Source of the DNA: Branchiostoma floridae
Lineage: Eukaryota > Chordata > Leptocardii > Amphioxiformes > Branchiostomatidae
Reading direction: 5' to 3'
DNA length: 60,000 nt
NCBI RefSeq assembly: GCF_000003815.2
Contig: NC_049982.1
Span: forward strand, 11,482,386 to 11,542,385
Shown here piece by piece: positions 35,301-47,300 of this stretch (positions are counted from its first letter, which is position 1; every line of letters starts with the position of its first letter). The notes below the pieces were generated by a model. It saw only the letters and a list, made by a program, of their open reading frames with translations, was not told the origin of the DNA and made no database searches. Position numbers and translations under genes: made by a program.

Positions 35301-38300
35301 TTGGTGTTGAATGTGAGGTCAGTGTCCAAGGACATGGAGATAAGTGCAGGCAGCTTCCCAGTCAGGCGTCCCCAAGGCTGTCAGCACCTGAGCCATGAGC
35401 TGTCTGAGAATGCTGCACACTTGTGACTCATGCTAGGATGGGGAGATAGCAGGAAATCAACAGCAGATAACTTTCAAGAATTATCAACGTAATGTGGGTC
35501 ATATGTCTAATACCTTTGGTGTCATATCGCCCTTTGCATTCATGTCACTCATCGTTGATAAGAGAATAGCGATAGGGACTTTTCAAAGATTGCAGCATTT
35601 ACCATCATTGTACATCATTTTAATTTTGCTGAATATATTGACATCATCATTTGCACTCATTCACCTTTTATCTTTATCATAGCTCTGTGGAATGAACATC
35701 AGTTTTGTGACCCCCACTTTTCCACTTTTCTAGATAACATAACACTTCTGGATAACATTACATCATTGTCTTGTGTGAAGGATGAGTGTCTGTGTGTCCA
35801 AATCTTATCTTATGTGTTCATTGAGACTTGGTGAGAGATGAAAGTTGCAAGGTCTTAGAACAAGGTCACCAAATGTGATGCAGCCTTGTATGTTAAACTT
35901 CATGTGAATAAACTTTATGTGAAAAAAAAGCATGTACAGGACACCTCATATACACACAGACCTCTTTGCTAGTATTTTAATACAGTCACAAACTAACAGG
36001 GGTAAAATTCAATTGTTTCCCTATAATCAATACTTATATACACTAGCACCACTTCTGCACAGTTCCCATACTGCAGAATGTGCAGATGTGCCCATACTGT
36101 CTGTTTAGTGTTGGCCCGTTGGAGAGGACCCAAACCCACCCATGCTACAGTGGGCACGGTCTGGGGAACATCAGAGTTGAGGACTCCCATAAGCTGAAGC
36201 CTTAGCCCTTGCAAAACACTGGAAGGTTACTCTAATGACAGAACTTGATATTGCCACCAATTCCATGTCATTAAAAGGTGATTAGACCAACTTGCTGTGG
36301 AGCAGATGTATTGCTCCCAGAGCTGTTTGAGAAAAGGCAGACGAGGGTGGCAGCTCCAACCAACTCCTGATGGCTGATTTTGAACTTTACCTAGTACTGT
36401 ACATATGTTTTATACACAACTCACAGACAAAAGTTAAGTCATATTGCAAGTATATTCACCAGGTAATCAGACAAACATGAGAGAAATGTTCAGGTTAAAA
36501 TCTATTCATTCTGAGGAGGCTTCTTAAACCAAAAGACATTGGGAGGGCCTAGGTTTCAATACAAAAAGAAGATTTTTTAGTCAATCTGGAAGCTGTCTCA
36601 AAGGGTTAATTATACAGCTGTAGCTTTGTACCAGTTAGCCTCACCAGCAGTGCCAAATTGGGCCAAAGTCATTACACAATCTTGCATTAAGACTGAGAGT
36701 GATTTATGTGACCAAAGGTCCTTTTTCCACTGTTATGTTCAACCTCTGTGGCAGGGATAATAGGGTTGTGCCTACTGGTGAGTCTCACTTGCCAGCAAAC
36801 CTGTACAAACCAGTTAAGAGTAGTCTCAGGCACAGTCTCTCTCTTGTACAGCTGGTCTTACTAATTGAAAGTGCAAATCTGCCTCACATGTACTTCAAAA
36901 AGGAAGTGAAATCACACAGAAACAAACCTGGATGGCACATGTGCAAAAGACAACCAACTGAGGACAAGGATGGGAAACTTCCATGGTGTTTGGGAGGCAG
37001 AAATTATTAAGGTCTGCAATGCTTTAAATGATAGGAGATAGATATGTGAGTGAGTGAGTGAGTGAGTGAGTGAGTGAGTGAGTGAGTGAGTGAGTGAGTG
37101 AGTGAGTGAGTGAGTGAGTGAGTGAGTGAGTGAGAGTATATTTGAAGAGCAAATATAGCATTACTAGTAACTCGCTATAGACAGCATTAGGTTTTAAAAT
37201 AGTCTATAGTCTGTCATCACTTGTAACCCTTTGAAGTACAATTGTGCAGTATAAGACTGTACTGGTTAAGTAGAGGTCAATGTTCAATGACTCTTGTTTG
37301 CATCTGGCATGAGGCCACCTTAAACAAGTCTGTCAGGCTGCCCAGGCCTCACACAGCCAGAAGCACCGGACCACCAAGTTTTCTAATCAGGTGAACTTGA
37401 AGCTCATCAGGATTTACACTGGGTTTAAAAGATCAAGGCAGGAGGAGGTGTCTGAGTTGCATGTGGTTTTGGCATCATCCGAATGGTTGTGACGTCAGCA
37501 CTGGCGACAGCATGGGACCCAAGTCCTGTCCTTCTGCTGGTTCGATCAATCTTCATCAAAAGTTCATCTTGGTGTTCCCCTGTTCATAGAAGATGTAGTG
37601 TTAAGATGCTGTATGTTATAGTCATGGATTAAGTGGCTGTTGTTTTTCGTAATGGCATTTGATAGGAGGGACACCTGCAGGTGGTGCCCACAGCATCTCA
37701 CTGACTTTCTCATATTGCCGTACATGGTGGTCTGTTGTTAAGAAGTACACATGGTGTCTTATGATGATGTCTGAAATGGTCAAGGTTTAGTTGTTTGTAC
37801 TTTTGCCTTCAGGCAATTTCCAGTGATTTGCTTTGCTAACCTAATATCTGCAGGAAAGGGATTTTTCGTATTGTGTGAACTTGTTGAAGGTGTGTTGTAA
37901 ATTTTGTTAGGGTACATGGCCAGTATCATCATCTCTGTTGAGTGTTCAGGTGACACGACAAGTTAACAGCGCAGACACACAGCCAATCCTTTTGTGACCT
38001 CACATAGCATCCTGTAAACTGGGAAGATGGCCCGGTGTCCTGTCATGTGCACTTGTTCCCTGCTTGGAACAAATTGGAGGCATGTGTGGGGCTGGGCTGC
38101 AAATTTGGTGCAGGTTGGAGTGGGGGGACAGCTGGAGGACCCAGGCCCTTTGAAATCCCATCCTCTGTGCCTACAGGGGGGAGCTGCCTGATAGGGGAGG
38201 TTATAGGGTTGGAGACTTGACATCAGGCCAATTTCATGCCATTTCTCTAATTAAGAAACCAGAAGAAGGTACTGGCAGATACATGTACCCTACCAGGAAA

Positions 38301-41300
38301 CGCTATTGTAAATTCGAAAGCAGACTTGGACAGTGAAGGCAGCTTTTGTTTCATCTTTTGTCTTTGAATTTAGAGGTTTGTGTTTATCTTTCTGCAGATG
38401 GTAAAACTTGTTGAACATTTTGGCAAGGCAATCACAATTTCACAACACAACTCTGCTTGGTTAACGACTTAGACATATATCAGGGAAGAAGGATAGTTAA
38501 GAGAAGGGTTCCATTTCAAACACATGACCCTGCATTTCTCTCAATCTTGTCACTTCGGAATGCAGACAGCATTTTATGACTCTCACATGGCGGAGAAGTC
38601 AGACTTGTGCGACTATATACAATGTATGAGGGATGTAAACTGCACCCTTAACTCGGCTTGGAATGTTGGAGCCCCGGTTTAATCACCACTCGCTGATGGT
38701 CAGATGGTTTTTCACTCCTGCGGACTCCCTCCCATTGCCAGAAGGCTTCTTGGATGCAGAAGAAAGGGGGAGGTGGAGCCGGTTTATGGGTCAAGTCATT
38801 TGACTTCTTGTTGACTTTTTACAATTTACAGGGAGATGTGACAGTCTGAATTTTTCATTAAAAAATAAGATCGAGTGTATTTATTTATTGGTTTGGCTGT
38901 TCAATCCACACACACAGCCAGGGATGCCCAACGAGCCTGCGGATATTACAAAGGGCTTTTGCTGCTGACAGAGGGAATGCCATGGAATTTTGGACAGAAT
39001 AACAATCAATAACAATATTCTATAAAGATTATTTCATTGGGAAAGAAAGTGATGGAAGTAAGAAAAGTTTGTGAGGGATTCTTTTCTCCTTTTGTGATTG
39101 GCCAAGGAGAGCACATGTTTAAAGATGCAGTGGAGAAAGGATGAAAGTTATGGAAAACAACAATGTATAACTATAAAGATGGATACTTGCATGTGCAGAT
39201 GCTTGGATGGATAAATGAGAAATACGTATTATATATCATGAAGAAAATGCTTCATAATCGTTACCAGAATGGCTTGGAAAGTGATATGTTTTTCAAACAG
39301 TGATAAGTTAGGACATACTGTACAACATATAAACAAAGTCTTATCAGTCTCATATTTTCTCCCCCATCCTGTACAAGACTGTCCATATACCTGTCAGAAT
39401 GCCTCCCACTTGTAGCCATCAAACAGACCTGGCACCTGCAGCAGAGGCTCTCCTTTCCCTGTGTTGATTGTTTTTACTCAGGCTCATTTGTAATCTTGCC
39501 CCCACAGACTCCCTTCTAATAATCCTGGCCCTCCATCGCCTGACCTGCCCACCCCTGCGCCCTGCCTTCTGGCTGTAGGAGGGACATAAACCAACCAATA
39601 TTCCACCAAAATCTGCTTCCAATTTTCATGGATGGTTTCTTAATCCCCTGATGTTATAACATCAAGGCCCACTGACCCTGTACTATATAGACCAATTGTT
39701 TAAAGCTTACTCCTGTCAGGATGATGTATATTATCCTCAGTAATCCTCAGTAGCACAGTGTTTGCTCCTTTCATTTGATGTATTAGCTTGTTGATGGGCG
39801 TATATAATGGTCGCCCACCAGTAAGTAATCCAGGGGATGTGTTCACACATGCCAGTATTATCTTTCATAATCTGTCTTTAACTCAATATTTACCCTATGT
39901 AGGGAAGAGTAGAGAGGCCTTGTCAGGTAAATAGTCATTTATCAAGTAGTTAGGATAGGGATGGGTTTTGCCTGGAGGGGATTTGATGCATATGGGATCT
40001 ATTTTGGTGTGGTGTGTATTTATGTCTACAGATAGGAGGGGTTGGTATGGATGACTTCATAGTAAACCGTTTGGATTAGTATGCATGTACATGTTGTTAT
40101 CTGTTAGTAAGATCATTCAAATGTGGGTACAAAATATTGGGATGTGTCTCGAAATTTCTAAAGGTAGGCTGGCAAATCATGAACGGATCTAGAGAGGAGC
40201 AACCATAACAACTTTATTGATAAGAGCCGTAAGTCAGAAGTAATGGGTTGATGATTATTGCACAGATGACATTTTCACAGCATTTTTAGTCTACAATTAG
40301 GGTGAAAAAACATGTTAAAGATAAAGCACAGTTGTTCATTTATATAGCATGCATTAATGACATATTGCCCAATTAAGCAGTTTATGGTAGTTATAATGTG
40401 TGTATTGTTACCAAGATTATTACATGTAAGTAAGTCAAACAACCCTATCAAGAAAACTCTGTTGTTCCAAGACAAACAGGGGTCACCATTTCTCATAGCC
40501 ATAATATTTTAACAAGCTAAGCCTCTAACACCTAGGGTGTCAGCTGGTTCCTATTGCTGAGCTGTTGTTCATAATCATGTGGTTTGTATCATCAGCGGGG
40601 ACTCACATATTACACACCTAATCATGCGCCTGCCCCCCACCCATGCAGAGATGATGTGAGATGATCAGGTTTGACAAATCCTAATGACCCACTCTTGGTG
40701 ATCTGTGACCCCCTCACTAATAAATCATTATGGTTAATGGACACTTAATAGACCATGTATCCACAGCTAATATGATAAATGGACCAAGCTGGTTCTGATT
40801 TTGATGCAGCTTGACCTACTGTTATGTAGTATGTCTCATGTATCCTGGAGTAGGCTGTGTTGTGGGTGAGTCTGGGGTTGGGTATGCATGTTATATTACT
40901 TATAATGTTACAAAAATGAACTAGACCGCCATCCTACTTTACTTATGTACAATGTTAGATTCTTTAACCAATTAAAGATCTGTTCTGTCTGTTTATGTCA
41001 TATATCTCACTCCCATTCTTTGTTGTGCAGTGACTGCCTGCATTGGGGGTCCCAACAAGAACACCCTATGTGTGACTCTCAAATCAAAATCAAGGAAAGT
41101 AATACTCATAATTTGGTTGCTTTTCTAGTATAAAGCACATGAATGAAATAGCTTGACCTATAACTACAAAGTACCAGAAATCATGATAGGCTGCCTGTGC
41201 CATATGGAAAAGAGCATGCAGACCAGTCATTGTCACCTCATCTGCCAGTTCTATTCCTCTTGTTCTGCTCCAGATCTTTTTCCCTTCATCTACCTCACAC

Positions 41301-44300
41301 TCAATCATTCCTACATTCCTCTCCTGTTTTTCAACCCAACCTCTGTACTGACATTAGTACCTGTATGGTTATAGAGATTCAAAAGCCGAAATATCTTGCA
41401 AGTGTCAATCATAGGAAGTCAGATATAAGATACTGTATAACTTAAAGTACAGCAATGATAATATAGAGCCAGGATAAATTATCATGCAAAATTTCCCCTC
41501 ATTCCAACCAATTTGATAAAAGCCATGTTTAATAGTAGATTTTGTAGCCTCATTTGCAGACTTCTGGAGCTTGTTTATTTTGAGGGTAGTGCTGATTCGC
41601 AGTTTTCAACATGGGCTAAGATTTTCTATGCCGGGAAAAGGAGTTTCCTGTGCTGGGAAAGGGAGAGATCCACCCAGAAATAAACATTGCCACTCCACAA
41701 GTCTGCAAAGGAGGCTATGTTTCTCATATACATGCAGTGCTGACCTCAAAATTAGGTCAGATGTGTCTCCTGCATCAAAAAAGGCCAGTCACAAAGAAAG
41801 TTCTTTTTCTCAGCCAGTGTTGTGGGACTATAGCCAACGTGTATGATGAATGAAGACTGGGTGCCCTGAGGGCTGAGAAAGATGATCGCAGCAGGGTGCC
41901 TTGTTAACTAGCCTATCCTTCACCTTTACTATTGAACCATTCAGGGTGCCCTGAGGGTGTGTGCCCCAGCCACAGAACCGGCACTGATCATCAGGATGTA
42001 CACAACAGATCAAAACACATCCAGCCGGTCTAGACGGGTAGTTGGGGGCTGGGTGTTTCTTGTTTGTTTGTTTGTGTGCATGTGTGTATTTGTGTGTGTA
42101 GGTTTGTGTGCATGTGTGTGCGTTTGTGTATACATGTGTGTGTGTGCGCGCGCGTCTGTGTGTTTGTGTGTGTATACGTGTGTGTGTGTGTGCACGCGCA
42201 CATCTGTGTGTGAATGTCACGGTGACAAAGTCACACACACAAATACACACATACAATGTCACACACAAATACACACATACACACGTGTTTTGTCTCTTTG
42301 TGTGTTTTTGTTGTTGTTGTTTGTTTTGTGTGTGTGCAATTATTGTTTTTGGTTTGGATGTGTGTGTTTTTGTGTTTTTTTGGTTCTGCGTGTATGTGTG
42401 TGCATGCATGCAATGTTTTTCTGGCAAATAACAAGAAATATACCTTGTATGTTGAAAAGAAAGGGTAGAATTAACATTACCAAATGGAAGTTTGTGGTGC
42501 TGGTAAAGCCCTCTGCTTATATTTCAAGGTAGCAAATCACTCTCCTTTGAAACTGTGCATCTGTTTTCCTCTCCCTACCCCATCCATTTTGTTTGTAGCT
42601 TTGTAGATTGGTCCGAATAGCAGCCTGTCAAATAATTTGTACTTCTCCTTGGAATTCAGCAGGATCCTAATGAAGTCCAGGCTCTGCGGGATGACCCTCC
42701 TTTCAGTCCTGTCCCTCTTCCAAACTCCCTGGTGTTTCCCTGCCCAGACCAATCTGTCTATTTTTCCTGCCGAGGTTAGGCTACTGAGAAAAGTTACCAT
42801 ATTCTGTAACTGTTCCAGTATAGACCGTGGATGTTAATCCTTCCAAATTTCTTGCATTGTACTCCCGAGTGAAGCCTCTTCTGCAGTATTGTAGTTAGGA
42901 AATGATGGCCATGACACAATTACTGCCAAACATTGTCACTTTTTATGTAGATAAACATTATAGAAGTAGCAGTTCATCAGAAGGGACATAAATGTGCATT
43001 GTCAGTGACGGGCAATTTGATGATGGTGTGATGCTGGGTATATGTTCATATGCATGTCTGTGTGCTTTTGAGATGTCAGGATGACTTGCAGATATTGTAC
43101 ATCCTGAAAACAAGCAACAGACATACATAACTTTGTGGGTTACTTTGTTGGACCACCCCGTTTGCTAACTGTGGGGCATTTCTTGTTATGTCTGGACTCA
43201 GTCTGATCAGTGCTGTTTCATTGGAAGTGGTCTGTACTAACATGGGCAACCTGTGACTACCATAATGGATTTGCATACACAGCTAGTTCTGCCTCCCAGC
43301 ATGCCTTGTTTTCTCAAGTGCTGTCCTGGCCCAAATCATGGATCTACCAGTATTCCATAGCCTCAGTCTTGGATGCTGAGAGAAATAATGAATGGTTTAA
43401 GTGATTTTTGTACATATATTGGCAAAAAGCAGGTTTTTAATATAATAAAAGGAATTTTGAAGGGATTACCGATTTCGAGATGTTGTGAATCACTAAAGAA
43501 AAGGAAAGGAGTCTGCTGAAGACGAAGAATCAGGTTTTGGGTCAGAAAAAAAACACTAGTAAACCTAATATAATTTTCAGAGGAAATGGAATGAAGGCAA
43601 TGAGTGTAGTGACAGAAATCAAATTCTTCATAACATATCGTATGTAGCACTGTGTATGATATATTAGTTTTCGAGATATGTGGACTGATACATTAACATA
43701 TCTTATGAGAATTCTATGTATTGGACATTGGACATAGCACATTTTTTTTTTACGAATTAAGAATGCCTCCAGCCTGAGTAGTTTGACCGCAGACATTTTT
43801 CGATGGAATGTCATTTCCAGCGATCCCACATTCCGTGTTAAGCCTGGTGGATTTAGTGCTGTTCCTTTATTATGGTTTTTACTTTCTTGTTGAAAAAGGT
43901 GAGGATTTGAGTTTGTATAGGGTGGGAACGTGATCTAATCATGTTTGCAACTTTTTCCAACTTAATTGCAGCTTAGCTTGGCAGGACACGCCTGGGTGTT
44001 CTTGCATTCGTTGCCTTTGGTGACCAGTGTGAGCCAGCAAGCTAATTGTCCAGTCACTGTTTATAGCATGTTTCACATATTTCTTGTAATGCGCACCTGA
44101 GTATTTTGGCAGTGTTTGGAGGATGTTTGTGTGTCACGCCCTAGTGATGGTGTTGGGGCGCTGTCCCCCTTTTTTAAAATATGACCCAGCCACTCGATTG
44201 GTTTTCCAGAGGACCACGTAAATAGTGCCAAGAGCCATCTCACCATCTCACAGTAATATGCTTAGAACCACGAGTTGAATGCAATGCTTGCTTACGAATG

Positions 44301-47300
44301 TTGTATCCTTGGGTGATAAATTATTTACCGTACCAGCCATTCCCAGCATTCACACCAAATGTCTCTGGGAAACTTTTAAAGCCGTGTTTGACAAACTGGC
44401 CTAATTGATAGCTGTGTCACAGGTATCGCGGTAACCGCGGGACGAAAGACATAAAAGCTATCTACCGATGGAGAAAAGCAGGCTTTTCGCCTCTAGAGGT
44501 CTCAGGTTATTTGCACATACCAAAAGTGAGTAAGTTTGGCCCCAGCACATTCCCACCCTGCCCCGAGTTCCCCACGGCTAATGTTTGCTGAGGCCTGATC
44601 CAGATCAGAAGTGGCAAAACTGTTTAACCCTGGCGACTTGGTCTGGCCACACAGAGATAAACGCCATGTTAGTCGCTCAGTTGGACAGTACAGCTTGGGC
44701 AGGGGTACCCTGGAAACCAGACTCTTCGCCAGGGCCGGCAGAGAATCTGTTCGGCAGCCAAAGCAGGTCTTCCCAAAGACCTGTCTTTTCCATAAGTTTG
44801 CCTGAGCTGATTAGCTAGATTCCCTGCCTTACAAATCCCCTATGTAACACAAATCCCCTATGTAAGGTCCTCGGGAAGACCTTCCATGCCTGCCGAACAG
44901 ATTCTCTACTGGCTCTTGCTAACAGTCTGGTTTCCAGGGTAGGACGGGGTATCATCTGTATATGTGTACCTGACTTACAATTAATGACACTATGGAAAGT
45001 AGTAGCAATTATTTGTCTCTGATGCTGTAGGGGCCGTGACGCAGGTGGCAGCAGTCGGCTGGTCTTCACTCCGCAATTCTAGCCAGCTCTGTCCAGTGGG
45101 TCCATGCTATTGAGGCAGCACATTTTATGTTCATCACGACACACTCAATCAAACACTTCCCCTGTCTACCAAGACCACTGTTGCACGAGGCAGAAACTAA
45201 TGGCTATTTATGAACCCCATTTATCCGTGTGATCAAATATTTCTACCACACTGTATATGCACTGCCAGAATAAAATGCCATTCTATCTTCATGCTTTTGT
45301 CAGTGCCATACAACAAAACAGTGTTATGTTGAATCATCACATACCTTACATAACGTAATGTTGGTACATGTAGGTGGTCTTCACTTGGGGTTGGGCAAAA
45401 ATTTGTGTCCCAAAATGTTTGTCATTCTAACATGACCAGAATATGCAGCTACGTGGCAATTTATCAAGAAAAGGCCAAATTTTTCAGATAGCTTAAGAAT
45501 TGGAGACGTCAAAGCTAACAACATTTTTGCAGGTTGAAATATGGCGGCTGAAAAGTAAGATATTCAACCTAGCTAACATAAGCATTTGTCCAAAAAAACA
45601 TTTCATACCAGTCTGTTTAGCAGGTGGATTTGACAGGTACCCTATTGTACACCTGTACTTCAGGAAACTGCCATTGTGTGTATACAGTACTCTGTGACCA
45701 CAGTGCACACTTCCTCCACTGTTACAAATTGTTGGTATAATACAGTATACTCTTTGTTTGTGTGGAAAATGTATTGTTCACATTGTTAAAAATGCGTTTT
45801 TCCCTTCTGTTTCTTTTCCTTTTGTAACTTTCACTCTTTTTATACCTTTTCGTTCATCTTGCTCTGTCAGTACCTTTCATTCCTTCTTTCCTTCCACAGC
45901 ATACAGGTTACGTACCATACAAACCCTGCAGAGTAAGTGTTCCTCTGATGTATTGTCTCAGAATTGTTTGCCGTTATACCGGAACAGTTCAATAGTCGTA
46001 ATACCTCTGCATTTATCCTGTTGCCATTCCCACCAAGGTTCTTCACTTGGGCTGTACACAGCTCCAGCACTTGAAAGCCTTCTTTCTTCTGAGATTTTGA
46101 TCAACCGATGGTTTTCCGCTATCGGTGACTCCATTAGGACTAGTCAATCTGCCGATTGTGTGGAATTATCTATTGTTTATTTCTGTGTGTGCCAAGCTTC
46201 CTACTTCACTCCAAATATTGTCCCCCATTGTGACCCTCCATATTTGTACATGAAGGTTGGACTGGTACTGTTCACACACCGCTATCGTACAATATTTACC
46301 CCCCCTGCCGTGTTAGGAAAGCCGCAGAGACACGCGCCTTTGTGCCAACATTCGTCGCTTCCGTCCGCCGCTTGTAACAAATAACAAAATATGGTGTTTA
46401 CTTGCTATTGCATCTATTGGATGTACTTTATGATGCTAATTGTTATAATCATCAGGTCCTTTTCTGGGCAGGCTACTCTGATAACAGCGATAAGGAAATT
46501 AAGTGCTTCAAGATCTTAAGTTGTTGATCATCGGATGAAATGACCGGCTTTAAGAGCACCTTTCAGCAGCTGGATTTCAAAGCAGTGTTTGCCGACTACT
46601 TGGTCTTGGGTTTCAAAAGTCAAGTGGAGACGTGACTGATAACTGTTTATTTGAGGGACAGAATCCGGAGGAAAACGTCCCAATTTGCTGGGGAGTGCCA
46701 TCATACAATAACCGGGGTGTGGACAGTGGGGATGATAGTTCTCACAGAATGTCATCACTAGGGCCCGGTCTCCCAGGGGGATGTGTCCTGTCGGCTATTA
46801 TCGTGTTCATTAGTGCATCCGGCTGTTAAAGTGTTACCTGTCTGCTACACGCTCTCAAGTAGGAAAAAATTCAGGTTGTGTAAAGGAGGAGTGGAGCGCG
46901 GGTAGAGAGGTCACCCACAGTTCACATACTAGGGTTTTAAGTGCCCGTGCTTTAAGCCTAGCCCAAGGCCTAGACCTAGATGCTCCGTGAACAGAATCAG
47001 GGACAGCGGCAGGATGTGTGTGTTACTGTAGATATAAGTCATCTCATGTCAGCTGTGTACAGAAGGATTGATAATGGCTTTGCAAAGGGCCTTCCTGAAC
47101 AGCTTGTCCTTCCAAACTTGTTCACAAAGGAAAAGACTAAATCTTTTTTGGAGACTAAGTGCAAGATAGACTTCATAACAGGGCTATCTTCAGGGCCTTT
47201 CCCTCTGTCCTGGGACATAGATTTGCTTGTTGGGACAGAGAAAATTTTACGTTGCAAAAAATCTGAACTCGAAATGAAAAAAGTCAGACATGAAATTGTC

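Noticed and set aside
41828-42532. Overlapping open frames of 191 and 199 codons on both strands
   Set aside because: They are translations of the TG/CA satellite (runs of Val/Cys or Thr/His), present on both strands because the repeat lacks stop codons.
45758-46384. Plus-strand open frame of 208 codons, the longest outside a repeat
   Set aside because: The peptide is rich in Ser, Phe and Cys, begins in a T/C-rich tract and shows no family motif. There are no supporting splice sites, and a frame of this length can arise by chance in 60 kb over six frames.
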